A stretch of DNA of 64,000 nt from Brevibacterium sp. W7.2 (lineage in GTDB: Bacteria > Actinomycetota > Actinomycetes > Actinomycetales > Brevibacteriaceae), in NCBI RefSeq assembly GCF_018137945.1, contig NZ_CP073089.1:1550001-1614000 (forward strand), given 5' to 3'. A model generated the notes under the pieces. That model was not told where the DNA came from. It searched no databases and saw nothing but the letters and a program-made list of their open reading frames with translations. Position numbers and translations under genes: made by a program. This document shows positions 19,525-29,223 of this stretch, one piece after another; position 1 is the stretch's first letter; every line of letters begins with the position of its first letter.

Positions 19525-20472
19525 ATGGCCAGGCACGGTGCCGAACTCCTTCCCGAACTGCCCGCGGCGCTCGAGCGCGCCTTCGCCGGCTACCTCGGCG
19601 CGCTGCGCTTCGAACGCGGACTCTCGCTCAACTCGATCGACGCCTACGCCCGTGACCTCGGCCGGTACGGGACGTGGCTGGCGACGGCGGGGATCGGCCG
19701 CCTCGGCGAGGTGACCCGCACCCATATCGAGGAGTTCGCGCTCCATCTCCAGGATTCGGGTCTCGCCCCGCGGACCCGGGCCCGCGCCCTCGTCGCGGTC
19801 CGCCGCTTCCACGCCTTCGCCCACGCCGACGGGCTCACCGACGCCGATCCCGCCTCCGAGGTCAGTCCGCCGCGGGAGGGTCTGCGGCTGCCGAAGGCCC
19901 TGTCCGTGTCCGCGGTCGAGGCGATGCTCGCGACGACGGCGGGGGAGGAGCCGGCGCAGCTGCGGGCCGCTGCCCTCCTCGAACTCCTCTACGCGACCGG
20001 GGCCCGCATCTCCGAGGCCGTCGGCGCCGACCTCGACGACCTCGACCTCGAGACCGGGCTGATCCGCCTCTACGGCAAGGGCGGGAAGGAGCGGATCGTC
20101 CCGTTCGGATCCCATGCCGCCGCCGCCCTCGGGGCCTGGGTGACCCGCGTGCGCCCGACGATGGCGGCGAAGGCGACCTCCGGCGCGCCCGCCGGGGCCC
20201 TCTTCCTCAACGCCCGCGGTACGCGGATGTCGCGGCAGACGGCATGGAAGATCGTCGTCGCCGCCGGGGAACTCGCCGGTTTGGAGACCGAGGTCTCCCC
20301 GCACACGTTCCGCCACTCCTTCGCCACCCACCTCCTCGACGGCGGGGCGGACATCCGCGTCGTCCAGGAGCTGCTCGGGCACGCCTCGGTGACGACGACG
20401 CAGATCTACACGAAGGTGTCGGAGGAAACATTGCGCGAGGTCTACGCCACCTCGCACCCCCGAGCGCGGTAG
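19525..20472 (+). CDS. xerD: Site-specific tyrosine recombinase XerD
   Basis: Resolves chromosome dimers at dif with XerC. 315 aa with N-terminal SAM-like DNA-binding domain (about residues 16-105) and full catalytic set: Arg161 (ATGARISE), Lys185 (YGKGGKER), His260/Arg263 ([10 protein letters not shown]), His286 (LLGHAS), Tyr295 (TTQIYTKV). Placement before parA-scpA-scpB matches Rv1701 and Rv1708-Rv1710, and suits a chromosome segregation role. A phage integrase is unlikely given the setting. Confidence 0.92.
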   Translation: MARHGAELLPELPAALERAFAGYLGALRFERGLSLNSIDAYARDLGRYGTWLATAGIGRLGEVTRTHIEEFALHLQDSGLAPRTRARALVAVRRFHAFAHADGLTDADPASEVSPPREGLRLPKALSVSAVEAMLATTAGEEPAQLRAAALLELLYATGARISEAVGADLDDLDLETGLIRLYGKGGKERIVPFGSHAAAALGAWVTRVRPTMAAKATSGAPAGALFLNARGTRMSRQTAWKIVVAAGELAGLETEVSPHTFRHSFATHLLDGGADIRVVQELLGHASVTTTQIYTKVSEETLREVYATSHPRAR

Positions 20473-20509
20473 GGTTATGCACAGCACGCAACGAAAGGTG
20501 GCCGACCGA

Positions 20510-21370
20510 GTGATGAATCCGCAACAGGCGTTGGATCTCCCCACAGCGAAGAGCGTCGACGACTTCGCCGAACCCGCCCCGCTGGACTCGCACGGGCCCG
20601 CACGCATCATCGCCATGGTCAACCAGAAGGGCGGTGTCGGGAAGACGACGTCGTCGATCAACCTGGGCGCCTCCCTGGCCGCGTACGGCCGCAAGGTCCT
20701 CCTCGTCGACTTCGACCCGCAGGGCGCCCTGTCGGTGGGACTCGGCATCAACCCCTACGACCTCGACATCAGCATCTACAACCTGCTGATGAACCCGCGA
20801 CTCGATCCGCACGACGTCATCGTCGAGACCGAGTTCGACGACATCGACGTCCTGCCCGCGAACATCGACCTCTCCGCTGCCGAAGTCCAGCTCGTCGGCG
20901 AGGTCGCCCGCGAACAGGTCCTCTCCCGCGTCCTTGCGAAGGTCGCCGGCGAGTACGACGTCGTCCTCATCGACTGCCAGCCCTCGCTCGGCCTGCTCAC
21001 CGTCAACGCGCTCACCGCCTCCCACGGGGTCATCATCCCGCTCGAGACGGAGTTCTTCGCCCTGCGCGGCGTCGCCCTTCTCGTCGAGACGATCGAGAAG
21101 GTCCAGGACCGCCTCAACCCCTCCCTCGAGGTCGACGGGATCCTCGCGACGATGTTCGACTCGCGGACCCTGCACTCGAAAGAGGTGATGAGCCGGGTCT
21201 CCGAGGCGTTCGAGGACAAGGTCTTCGACACCGTCATCAACCGCACCGTGAAGTTCCCCGACGCCTCCGTCGCGGCCGAGCCGATCACGAGCTTCGCCCC
21301 CAAGCACCCCGGATCCGAGGCGTACCGCAGGCTCGCCCGCGAGCTCATCGCCCGCGGAGGCGCGCCCTGA
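20510..21370 (+). CDS. parA: ParA-family ATPase beside scpAB
   Basis: Deviant Walker ATPase, 286 aa from GTG 20510. Motif NQKGGVGKTTSSINLGASLA, then VDFDPQGALS and IDCQPSLGLLTVNAL. It is very close in pattern to Rv1708, which also precedes scpA; probably acts with condensin in chromosome organisation rather than as the parABS ParA near oriC. Start: GTG 20510 has AGGTGG 8 bases upstream. An earlier in-frame ATG at 20477 has no ribosome site and sits next to a TAGGGT that could be the -10 (20470-20475). Confidence 0.88.
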   Translation: MMNPQQALDLPTAKSVDDFAEPAPLDSHGPARIIAMVNQKGGVGKTTSSINLGASLAAYGRKVLLVDFDPQGALSVGLGINPYDLDISIYNLLMNPRLDPHDVIVETEFDDIDVLPANIDLSAAEVQLVGEVAREQVLSRVLAKVAGEYDVVLIDCQPSLGLLTVNALTASHGVIIPLETEFFALRGVALLVETIEKVQDRLNPSLEVDGILATMFDSRTLHSKEVMSRVSEAFEDKVFDTVINRTVKFPDASVAAEPITSFAPKHPGSEAYRRLARELIARGGAP

Positions 21371-22326
21371 GCGAGACCGTCACCGCGGACGCCGTCCCCG
21401 GGGATCACCTCCCCGGGGAAACCGGTGCCGAGGACGCGCCCACGGGCTTCCAGGTGGAGCTGGAGAACTTCTCCGGTCCCTTCGACCTGCTGCTCGGTCT
21501 CATCTCGAAGCGCCGTCTCGACATCACGGAGATCGCCCTCGCCGAGGTGACCGATGAGTTCATCGCGTACACGACGAGTCTGCGCTCCGGCGGGGACCGC
21601 GACGGGGCCGCCGACCTTGCGGAGATCTCCCAGTTCCTCCTCGTCGCCGCCACCCTGCTCGACCTCAAGACCGCGCGGCTGCTGCCGCACGAGGAGGGAG
21701 AGGAGGAGCTCGACCTCGAACTCCTCGAGGCCCGCGACCTCCTCTTCGCCCGGCTCCTCCAGTACCGGGCGTACAAGTCCGTCAGCGCCCACTTAGCCGA
21801 GGCGATGACCGCCGGGGCCATCCGCGTGCCCCGCGACGTCGGACTCGACGCGGAGTTCCAGGACGTGCTGCCGCCGCTGGAGATCCGCATCGGTCCCGGT
21901 GAGCTCGCCGGACTCTTCGCCACCGTCCTCCAGCGCGACCACACGCCGCCGACGGTCGCCGTCGACCACATCCACCTGCCGCTCGTCAGCGTCTCCGAAC
22001 AGCGCGGACACATCCTCGGGCTGCTGCGCGCCGGCGAGCTCGACTTCCAGGAGCTCCTCGACACCGCGGAGAACACCCTCGTCGTCGTCGCGCGGTTCCT
22101 CGCCCTCCTCGAGCTCTTCAAGGTCGGCCTCTGCGACTTCGAGCAGGACGAACCGCTCGGCCGGCTCCTCATCACCCGCACCGACACACCCGAGGACGGG
22201 GTCGACCTGCGCACCGAGGGGACATGGAGCGCCGACGAGGGCGACGAGCCGGGCCCCGCCTCGGCGGACGATGACGAGGACGACGCTGCGGACGAGGCGG
22301 ACGACGAAGGCGAGGACGAGCAATGA
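21367..22326 (+). CDS. scpA: Segregation and condensation protein A, probable CTG start
   Basis: Kleisin subunit that bridges the SMC ATPase heads with ScpB. The conserved core GPFDLLLGLISKRRLDI begins near residue 36; the C-terminal winged helix is followed by an acidic tail. The only canonical start, GTG 21454, has no ribosome site and falls five residues before the core motif. CTG 21367 overlaps the parA stop (CTGA) and has a perfect GGAGG 6 bases upstream; it adds a 29-residue lead like that of Rv1709. No ATG, GTG or TTG lies between. 319 aa from CTG. Confidence 0.82.
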   Translation: MSETVTADAVPGDHLPGETGAEDAPTGFQVELENFSGPFDLLLGLISKRRLDITEIALAEVTDEFIAYTTSLRSGGDRDGAADLAEISQFLLVAATLLDLKTARLLPHEEGEEELDLELLEARDLLFARLLQYRAYKSVSAHLAEAMTAGAIRVPRDVGLDAEFQDVLPPLEIRIGPGELAGLFATVLQRDHTPPTVAVDHIHLPLVSVSEQRGHILGLLRAGELDFQELLDTAENTLVVVARFLALLELFKVGLCDFEQDEPLGRLLITRTDTPEDGVDLRTEGTWSADEGDEPGPASADDDEDDAADEADDEGEDEQ

Positions 22327-22934
22327 TCGACGACGAGATCCTCGGCGGCATCGAAGCCGTCCTCATGGTCAGCGACTCAGCGGTCTCGCCCGCGGAGCTC
22401 GCCGCGGCCCTCGGCATCGACGAGGACACCGTGATGACGGCGATCGAGGAGCTCTCGAGCGACTACGACGGCGACGGGCAGCGCCGGCAGCGCGGCTTCG
22501 AGATCCGGGCCGTGGCCGGCGGGTTCCGCATCTTCTCCCGCGGGGACTACCACGACGTCGTCAAGGACTTCCTCACCGCCGGGCAGAGCGCGAAGCTCTC
22601 CCAGGCCGCCCTCGAGACGCTCGCCGTCATCGCCTACCGGCAGCCGATCTCCCGGCCGCGGATCGCCGCGATCCGCGGGGTCAGCGTCGACGGTGTCATC
22701 CGCACCCTGCTGCTGCGCGGACTCATCGTCGAAGCCGGGAAGGAGGCGACCACCTCGGCGCTCCTCTACACGACGACCCACCAGTTCCTCGACGCGCTCG
22801 GCATGCAGAGCCTCGACGACCTCCCCGACATCGCCCCGTTCCTGCCCGAGGACTCCGACCTCGAGGAACTCGGCGCCGACGAGACCGAGGTCCTCGCCAC
22901 AGTCGGCGACGAGATGTCACCAGACGACGTTTGA
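22323..22934 (+). CDS. scpB: Segregation and condensation protein B
   Basis: 203 aa. Two winged-helix domains; conserved segment LSQAALETLAVIAYRQPISR (about residues 96-115) and IRGVSVDGVIRTLLLRGLI. Forms a dimer with ScpA and SMC in bacterial condensin. ATG overlaps the scpA stop (ATGA), so both are made together. The C-terminus is acidic. Confidence 0.92.
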   Translation: MIDDEILGGIEAVLMVSDSAVSPAELAAALGIDEDTVMTAIEELSSDYDGDGQRRQRGFEIRAVAGGFRIFSRGDYHDVVKDFLTAGQSAKLSQAALETLAVIAYRQPISRPRIAAIRGVSVDGVIRTLLLRGLIVEAGKEATTSALLYTTTHQFLDALGMQSLDDLPDIAPFLPEDSDLEELGADETEVLATVGDEMSPDDV

Positions 22935-22943
22935 TTTGAGACA

Positions 22944-23792
22944 ATGGACCCCATGAGTCCCTACCGCGATCCCAGGGCGCCCGGCGGGCGCAGCAACCGA
23001 CCGAGCCGCAAGCAGCGCGCCAGCACCGGCGCGAAGGGCGGCGGGGAGACCTCGGACGCCCATGTCAGCGGGGGAGTGCGGCTGCAGAAGGTCCTCGCCG
23101 AGGCGGGGCTGGGGTCCCGGCGCGCGTGCGAGCAGCTCATCCTCGACGGTCGCGTCGAGGTCGACGGCAGCGTCGTCACCGAACTCGGCACCCGCATCGA
23201 CCCGGACACCCAGTCCGTCTACGTCGACACCCTGCGGATCTCGACGAGCCCGCAGAAGATCTACCTCGCCCTCAACAAGCCCGCAGGCGTCGTCTCGACG
23301 ATGAAGGACCCCGAAGGGCGGAAGTCCCTGGCCGACTACGTCGGCAACCGCGCCGAGCGGATCTTCCACGTCGGACGCCTCGACACGGACACCCGGGGCC
23401 TCATCCTCCTGACGAACGACGGAGAGCTGTCGAACCGGCTCGCCCACCCCCGCTACGAGATCCCCAAGACCTACCTCGCGCAGGTCAAGGGGCAGCTCGC
23501 GAAGGACGCCTCGGCCCGGCTCAAGGCCGGCATCGAACTCGACGACGGCATCGTCAAGGTCGACGAGTTCCGTCTCGTCGACTCCACCCCGGGCCGCTCC
23601 GTCGTCGAACTCACCCTCCATTCGGGCCGCAACCGCGTCGTCCGCCGCCTGCTCGCGGCGATCGGCAATCCCGTCGAACGGCTCGTGCGCACGAAGTTCG
23701 GGCCGATCTCGCTCGCCGAACAGCGGCAGGGGAAGATCCGTCCGCTGCGCTCCGACGAGGTCGGGGAGCTCTTCGAAGCCGTCGACCTGTGA
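22944..23792 (+). CDS. rRNA pseudouridine synthase, RsuA/RluB family
   Basis: 282 aa. Basic disordered N-terminus (about 1-40), S4 domain (LQKVLAEAGLGSRRACEQLI, about 48-67) and catalytic domain with Asp147 in GRLDTDTRGLILLTNDG. Isomerises uridine in 23S or 16S rRNA; RluB-like by length. Start: ATG 22944 is the longest option, but a GACAAT hexamer (22940-22945) overlaps it and lies 7 bases before ATG 22953, so a leaderless start at 22953 is just as likely. Matches Rv1711. Confidence 0.88.
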   Translation: MDPMSPYRDPRAPGGRSNRPSRKQRASTGAKGGGETSDAHVSGGVRLQKVLAEAGLGSRRACEQLILDGRVEVDGSVVTELGTRIDPDTQSVYVDTLRISTSPQKIYLALNKPAGVVSTMKDPEGRKSLADYVGNRAERIFHVGRLDTDTRGLILLTNDGELSNRLAHPRYEIPKTYLAQVKGQLAKDASARLKAGIELDDGIVKVDEFRLVDSTPGRSVVELTLHSGRNRVVRRLLAAIGNPVERLVRTKFGPISLAEQRQGKIRPLRSDEVGELFEAVDL

Positions 23793-24886
23793 GGATCCAC
23801 ATCATCGGCACCGGGCTGCTCGGTGCGAGCCTCGGCCTTGCCCTGCGCGGGCGCGGGTACAGCGTCACGCTCGAGGACACGTCCCCGACCGCGCAGCAGC
23901 TCGCCTCCGACCTCGGCGCCGGTGAGCCGGTCGCACCCGGCACGGCACCCGATCCCGACATCGTCGTCGTCGCCACTCCGCCCGACGTCGCCGCCGGCGT
24001 CATCGCCGGGGCGCTGACCGCGTACCCGAGCGCCACCGTCACCGATGTCGCGAGCATCAAGACCCGCCTGCTCGAGACCGTCCGGGAGCTCGTCACCGGC
24101 GATGCCCTCGACCGCTACATCGGCTGCCACCCGATGGCCGGGCGGGAGAAGTCCGGGGCGATCGCGGCCCGGCCCGACCTCTTCATCGCCCGTCCGTGGG
24201 TCATCTGCTCCGATGAGGACACCCCGGAGAGCCGGCTGACCGCCGTCGAGGAGATGGCCGAGGCGACCGGCGCCTCGGTCACCCACCTCGACCCCCGCAT
24301 CCACGATGCCGCGGTCGCGAAGGTCTCCCACGTCCCGCAGGTCGTGTCCTCCCTCGTCGCCTCCCAGCTGCGCCACGCCCCGCTCGACGAGGTGGCCCTG
24401 GCCGGTCAGGGACTGCGCGACGTCACCCGCATCGCCGCCTCCGACCCGGGCCTGTGGACGCAGATCCTCTCCGGCAACGCCGAGGAGGTCCGGGCCGTGC
24501 TCGTCGCCCTGCGCGGCGAACTCGACGCCGTCATCGATGCCCTCGCGCTCGGTCCCGGCTCGACCGGGGTGATCGCGCGGACGATCGCCTTCGGCAACGA
24601 AGGTCACGACCGGATCCCCGGCAAGCACGGACAGGCGCCGACCGCATATGCTGTCGTCACGGTCCTCATCCCCGACACCCCGGGGACGCTGGCCTCCCTG
24701 TTCAAGGACATCGGGGACCTCGGCATCAACGTCGAGGACTTCCGGATGGACCACGCGCCCGGGCGCCGGCTCGGCATCGTCGACGTCTCGGTGATGCCGG
24801 CGAACGCGAACGAACTCGAACACGGACTGCAGTCACTGGGATGGCGGATCCCCGAATCCGCCATCGAGAAGGAAGGAACCACATGA
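23789..24886 (+). CDS. tyrA: Prephenate dehydrogenase
   Basis: Oxidative decarboxylation of prephenate to 4-hydroxyphenylpyruvate in tyrosine synthesis. 365 aa from GTG 23789, which overlaps the previous stop. N-terminal NAD-binding loop IIGTGLLGASLG (residues 5-16), substrate-region GCHPMAGREKSG (about 112), and a C-terminal ACT domain (about residues 290-365) for feedback control, probably by tyrosine. Its presence between the pseudouridine synthase and cmk differs from M. tuberculosis. Confidence 0.88.
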   Translation: MRIHIIGTGLLGASLGLALRGRGYSVTLEDTSPTAQQLASDLGAGEPVAPGTAPDPDIVVVATPPDVAAGVIAGALTAYPSATVTDVASIKTRLLETVRELVTGDALDRYIGCHPMAGREKSGAIAARPDLFIARPWVICSDEDTPESRLTAVEEMAEATGASVTHLDPRIHDAAVAKVSHVPQVVSSLVASQLRHAPLDEVALAGQGLRDVTRIAASDPGLWTQILSGNAEEVRAVLVALRGELDAVIDALALGPGSTGVIARTIAFGNEGHDRIPGKHGQAPTAYAVVTVLIPDTPGTLASLFKDIGDLGINVEDFRMDHAPGRRLGIVDVSVMPANANELEHGLQSLGWRIPESAIEKEGTT

Positions 24887-25542
24887 GCGTCGTCGCCATC
24901 GACGGACCCAGCGGAGTCGGCAAGTCGAGCACCGCGAAGGAGGTCGCCCGCCGGCTCGGCTACGCCTACCTCGACACCGGTGCGATGTACCGGGCGATGG
25001 CGTGGCTGGCGCTCAACCGCGGAGTCACCGATCCCGTCGACGTCCTCGAACAGGTCCGCGGCGCCGATCTCGAGATCTCCACGGACCCCGACGACTTCTC
25101 CGTGTCCGTCGACGGCATCGACGTCACCGAGGAGATCCGCAGCCCCGAGGTCTCTGAGAACGTCCAGACAGTCTCCGCCGTCCCCGACGCCCGCAGCGAG
25201 CTCATCGAACGGCAGCGCGACATCATCGCGGCCGCGAGCCCGGGCGTCGTCGTCGAGGGCCGTGACATCACGACCGTCGTCGCGCCCGACGCCGCGGTCC
25301 GCCTCCTCATGACCGCCCGCGACGACGTCCGCGTCTCCCGCCGGGCCAAGGAGCTCCACGGCAGCGACGACGCCGAGGCGGTCGCCGCGACCCAGTCCCA
25401 GGTGACCGGCCGTGACGCGAAGGACTCGGCGACGACGAGCTTCCTCACCGCCGCCGACGGCGTCCACACCCTCGACACGAGCGATCTCGACTTCGAGCAG
25501 GTCGTCACGACCGTGCTCGACCTGGTGAAGGAAGCACGATGA
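24883..25542 (+). CDS. cmk: Cytidylate kinase
   Basis: Phosphorylates CMP and dCMP with ATP. 219 aa, normal length. P-loop [17 protein letters not shown] at residues 6-22, GRDITTVV motif (about 125) and the RxxRR-type lid region. ATG overlaps the tyrA stop, and the der ATG overlaps its own stop. Rv1712-position gene. Confidence 0.92.
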   Translation: MSVVAIDGPSGVGKSSTAKEVARRLGYAYLDTGAMYRAMAWLALNRGVTDPVDVLEQVRGADLEISTDPDDFSVSVDGIDVTEEIRSPEVSENVQTVSAVPDARSELIERQRDIIAAASPGVVVEGRDITTVVAPDAAVRLLMTARDDVRVSRRAKELHGSDDAEAVAATQSQVTGRDAKDSATTSFLTAADGVHTLDTSDLDFEQVVTTVLDLVKEAR

Positions 25543-27050
25543 CCGAAGAGGAATTCCACGAGGCCCCCGACGAGGCACTGGCCGAGCGTCTCGAGCAGAT
25601 CAGCGACGAGGAGGCCGAGCAGCGGGCGACCGCGCTCGAGGCCGGGCTCGAGGGCTATGAGCTCGAAGACGACGACCGGGCGCTGCTCGACTCCCTCGGC
25701 TTCGACATCGAGGAAGAGGAGGAGCGCGGCGCCGATCCCGTCCTCGCGATCGTCGGACGGCCCAACGTCGGGAAGTCGACGCTCGTCAACCGCATCCTCG
25801 GCCGGCGCGAAGCCGTCGTCGAGGACGTCCCTGGGGTCACTCGCGACCGGGTGAGCTACCGCGCGGAGTGGAACGGCAAGGACTTCACCCTCGTCGACAC
25901 CGGCGGCTGGGACTCCGATTCGAAGGGCATGGCCTCGCGGATCGCCATCCAGTCCGAGGTCGCCGTCGACATGGCCGACGCCGTCGTCCTCGTCGTCGAC
26001 GCCACGACCGGCCCGACGGCCACCGACGAGATGGTCGTGAAGATGCTGCGGAAGAAGAAGAAACCGGTCATCCTCGCCGCGAACAAGGTCGACGACGAGC
26101 GCGGCGAGCTCATGGCCGCCGAACTCTGGGGTCTCGGCCTCGGACAGCCGTGGTCGGTCTCGGCCCTCCACGGCCGCGGTGTCGCCGACCTCCTCGACGA
26201 GGCGATCGACACCCTCCCCGAGGTCTCCGCCGTCGAGACGCGCGTCGAGGAGGGCGGTCCGCGTCGGGTCGCGCTCGTCGGGCGCCCCAACGTCGGCAAA
26301 TCCTCCCTGCTCAACAAGCTCGTCGGCTCCGAGCGCGTGCTCGTCGACAACGTCGCGGGCACGACGCGCGACCCCGTCGACGAGCTCATCGAGCTCGGCG
26401 GCAAGCAGTGGCGCTTCGTCGACACGGCGGGCATCCGCCGGCGGGCCCACCAGGCCAGCGGGGCCGACTTCTATGCGGCCCTGCGCACGCAGACGGCTCT
26501 CGAGCGCGCCGAGGTGGCCGTCGTCCTCCTCGAGGCGCAGGAGCCGCTGAGCGAGCAGGACGTCCGCATCGTCACGACCGCCGCCGAGGCGGGTCGGGCC
26601 GTCGTCCTCGCCTTCAACAAGTGGGACCTCCTCGACGAGGAGCGCCGCTACTACCTCGAACGCGAGATCGAACGCGACCTCGCCCATGTCTCGTGGGCGC
26701 CGCGGGTCAACATCTCCGCGAAGACCGGACGGCACGCAGAGAAGCTCGTTCCGGCGATGGAGACGGCACTGGAGAACTGGGACAAGCGGATCCCGACCGG
26801 ACGTCTCAACGCGTTCCTCGGCGAACTCGTCGCCGCGAACCCCCACCCGGTCCGCGGCGGCAAGCAGCCGCGCATCCTCTTCGGCACCCAGGCGCAGTCC
26901 CGGCCGCCGAAATTCGTGCTTTTCACCACAGGATTCCTTGAACCGGGGTATCGTCGTTTCATCATCAGGCGACTGCGCGAGACATTCGGCTTCGAGGGAA
27001 CCCCCATCGAGCTGTCGATGCGCATCAGGGAGAAGAGACGAGGTCGGTAG
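25539..27050 (+). CDS. der: Ribosome-assembly GTPase Der (EngA)
   Basis: Double GTPase needed for 50S subunit maturation. 503 aa: an acidic, probably disordered lead (residues 1-65), first G domain with GRPNVGKST at 73-81, second with GRPNVGKSS near 247, and the KH-like C-terminal domain. The acidic lead makes it longer than most Der proteins. ATG overlaps the cmk stop, as for Rv1712/Rv1713. Confidence 0.93.
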   Translation: MTEEEFHEAPDEALAERLEQISDEEAEQRATALEAGLEGYELEDDDRALLDSLGFDIEEEEERGADPVLAIVGRPNVGKSTLVNRILGRREAVVEDVPGVTRDRVSYRAEWNGKDFTLVDTGGWDSDSKGMASRIAIQSEVAVDMADAVVLVVDATTGPTATDEMVVKMLRKKKKPVILAANKVDDERGELMAAELWGLGLGQPWSVSALHGRGVADLLDEAIDTLPEVSAVETRVEEGGPRRVALVGRPNVGKSSLLNKLVGSERVLVDNVAGTTRDPVDELIELGGKQWRFVDTAGIRRRAHQASGADFYAALRTQTALERAEVAVVLLEAQEPLSEQDVRIVTTAAEAGRAVVLAFNKWDLLDEERRYYLEREIERDLAHVSWAPRVNISAKTGRHAEKLVPAMETALENWDKRIPTGRLNAFLGELVAANPHPVRGGKQPRILFGTQAQSRPPKFVLFTTGFLEPGYRRFIIRRLRETFGFEGTPIELSMRIREKRRGR

Positions 27051-28256
27051 TTGAGCGATGACACCCAGGCTCGAGGTCAGCAGCAGCCATGGCATGCGCG
27101 CCCGACGGCCAGAGCCCTTGTCATCGCCCTGACGATCGCGGGCATCGCGTACGCCCTGACGTTCTTCCGGGGACTCCAGGACATCGTCGCGCCCGTCTTC
27201 CTCGCGCTCAACTTCTACATCGTCGTCTACCCGCTGCAGAAGTTCCTCACCCGGCACCGGGTTCCGGGGGCGATCGGCGCAGTGATCTCCGTCGTCCTCG
27301 TCCTCTGCATGATCGTCGCGTTCTTCGGGCTCACGGCCTGGTCGATCGCCGAACTCGTCATGCTCATCCCGAGCTACAGCACGGAGATCACGACGACCTA
27401 TCACAGCCTCATGTCGCTGCTGTCGCAGCTCGGGGTGACCTCGAACGTCCTCGAAGAGCAGCTGCGGGGATTCAACGCGCGGTCGGTCATCGACGCGGTC
27501 ACTCCGCTGCTGACGAACGTCTCCGTCGTCGCCGGCCTGCTCACGACCGTCGTCATGGCCGTGTTCTTCGTCGCGATGGATTCGATGGGCATCGGTCAGC
27601 GGATGACGATGCTCGCCGACGCCAAGCCGTCCCTGGCCGCCGCACTCGGCGGTTTCGCCAGCGGCGTCCGCCGGTACTGGGTGGTGGCGACGATCTTCGG
27701 TCTCATCGTCGCGATCCTCGACGTCGTGGCACTGGCGATCATCGACGTTCCGCTCGTGTGGGTGTGGGGTGTGCTCGCGTTCCTCACGAACTACATCCCC
27801 AACATCGGGTTCATCATCGGCCTCGTCCCGCCGGCGCTGCTCGCCCTCGTCGACAGCGGGTGGCAGTCCGCGCTCTGGGTCATCGCCGCGTACTCGGTCC
27901 TCAACTTCGTCATCCAGGCGATCATCCAGCCGAAGTTCACGGGCGAATCCGTCGGCGTCACCCCGCTCGTGTCGTTCCTCTCCCTCCTCTTCTGGGTGTG
28001 GGTGCTCGGCTGGCTCGGTGCTCTGCTCGCCCTGCCGGCGACCCTGCTCGTCAAGGCCCTCCTCGTCGACGCGGACCCGCGCGCGAAGTGGGTGAACATC
28101 CTCCTGGCCTCCGATCCGCACACGGCGAAGGACTCCCACCCCGGCACGGTCATGGGTCCGCGCGCGACCCCGGAGGCAGGCAAGACCCCGAACACGCTGC
28201 GGCCGACGGATCCCGGCGCTCGGCTGCTGTCGCGAAAGACCCGGCCCGGTCACTGA
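27051..28256 (+). CDS. AI-2E family transporter (membrane permease)
   Basis: 401 aa with about eight membrane helices in the YhhQ/PerM/TqsA pattern; the conserved tract VLAFLTNYIPNIGFIIGLVP is near residues 241-260. Family members export small molecules or act as Na/H antiporters; the substrate here is unknown. TTG start directly after the der stop, with GAGG 7 bases upstream. The C-terminal 60 residues are polar and cytoplasmic. Confidence 0.82.
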   Translation: MSDDTQARGQQQPWHARPTARALVIALTIAGIAYALTFFRGLQDIVAPVFLALNFYIVVYPLQKFLTRHRVPGAIGAVISVVLVLCMIVAFFGLTAWSIAELVMLIPSYSTEITTTYHSLMSLLSQLGVTSNVLEEQLRGFNARSVIDAVTPLLTNVSVVAGLLTTVVMAVFFVAMDSMGIGQRMTMLADAKPSLAAALGGFASGVRRYWVVATIFGLIVAILDVVALAIIDVPLVWVWGVLAFLTNYIPNIGFIIGLVPPALLALVDSGWQSALWVIAAYSVLNFVIQAIIQPKFTGESVGVTPLVSFLSLLFWVWVLGWLGALLALPATLLVKALLVDADPRAKWVNILLASDPHTAKDSHPGTVMGPRATPEAGKTPNTLRPTDPGARLLSRKTRPGH

Positions 28257-28267
28257 ACGCCCGCGGG

Positions 28268-28475
28268 CACTGCACGCCCGCGGATACGGGCAGTCACCTC
28301 GGCGCGCGTCGCACCCGGACGGGCAGTGAACGTCCGCGGACACGGGCGACCGCCTCGGCGGGAGTCGCTCCCGGGCGGGCACTGCACGGTCGCGGACATG
28401 GGCGGCCTCCTCGGCGGGACTCGCACCCGGACGGGCACTGCACGTCCGCGGATACGGGCAGTCACCTCGGCGGAT
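28268..28475 (+). repeat. Intergenic 56-bp tandem repeat, about 3.7 copies
   Basis: Units start at 28268, 28324, 28380 and 28436 with exact 56-base spacing. Each opens with CACTGCACGYCCGCGGAYAC (variants occur) and contains a CCTCGGCG core. A partial unit begins at 28252 over the stop of the transporter gene. It fills the gap before the YciO-like gene; no convincing ORF is in it. Confidence 0.85.
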
Positions 28476-28524
28476 GGGCATCTCATCGTCGACCGCGCCG
28501 TTCACACGGGCGGCCGGCCATGGT

Positions 28525-28530
28525 TACCAT
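28525..28530 (+). promoter_or_regulatory. Possible leaderless -10 before the YciO-like gene
   Basis: TACCAT ends 5 bases before the ATG at 28536, and no ribosome site is visible. Confidence 0.35.
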
Positions 28531-28535
28531 GAAGC

Positions 28536-29162
28536 ATGGCGACACTTCTTGAGATCCATCCTGACAACCCGCAGCCCCGACTCATCGAGCGCGCCGCGCA
28601 GGTTCTGCGCGACGGCGGACTCATCGCCTATCCGACGGACTCGTGCTACGCGCTCGGGTGCGCCCTGGAGAACAAGGACGGCATCGAGCGGATCACCCGC
28701 ATCCGGCAGCTGAACTCCAAGCACCACTTCACGCTCATGTGCCATGACTTCGCGCAGCTCGGGCAGTTCGTCATCGTCGACAACTCGGACTTCCGGGCGA
28801 TCAAGTCGATGACGCCGGGCCCGTACACGTTCATCATGAAGGCGACGAAAGAGGTGCCGCGGCGGATGATGCACCCGAAGAAGCACTCGGTGGGCGCGCG
28901 GATCCCGCAGAACACGACGGCACTCGCGCTCGTCGAGGCGATGGGCGAGCCGATCCTCTCCTCGACCCTGCTCCTGCCCGGTGACGAGGATCCGCTCACC
29001 GAGGCCGCCGACGTCATGGACCAGATCGGCCACGAGGTCGACGTCGTCATCGACTCCGGCACCCCCGGTGTCGTGCCCACCTCGGTCATCGACTTCACCG
29101 GCAAGCACCCCGAGGTCGCCCGCGTCGGCGCCGGCGACGTCTCCCGCTTCCTCGACGAATAG
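28536..29162 (+). CDS. YciO/Sua5/YrdC-fold protein (threonylcarbamoyl-AMP synthase family)
   Basis: 208 aa. The YrdC fold begins at GGLIAYPTDSCYALGC (about residues 28-43). The KRxxxxP-type motif of TsaC is replaced by LNSKHHFTLMCHD, which is the YciO form. YciO proteins bind RNA and have weak or different activity, so a role in tRNA t6A synthesis is not assured; a separate TsaC is expected elsewhere. It stands alone between two repeat-filled gaps. Confidence 0.82.
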   Translation: MATLLEIHPDNPQPRLIERAAQVLRDGGLIAYPTDSCYALGCALENKDGIERITRIRQLNSKHHFTLMCHDFAQLGQFVIVDNSDFRAIKSMTPGPYTFIMKATKEVPRRMMHPKKHSVGARIPQNTTALALVEAMGEPILSSTLLLPGDEDPLTEAADVMDQIGHEVDVVIDSGTPGVVPTSVIDFTGKHPEVARVGAGDVSRFLDE

Positions 29163-29223
29163 GCGCGTTCGGCCGGAGCTGGTGGCGGTGGCGTCGCCGT
29201 GGCACTGAGCTTCGACGCGGTCA

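Noticed and set aside
19525..20472. Phage integrase marking a genomic island
   Set aside because: The gene sits between a NUDIX gene and parA-scpA-scpB as in other actinobacteria, with no att repeats or phage genes.
24966..28505. A 1,179-codon minus-strand open frame
   Set aside because: It lies opposite cmk, der and the AI-2E transporter gene, whose family motifs are clear on the plus strand. It is a high-GC shadow.
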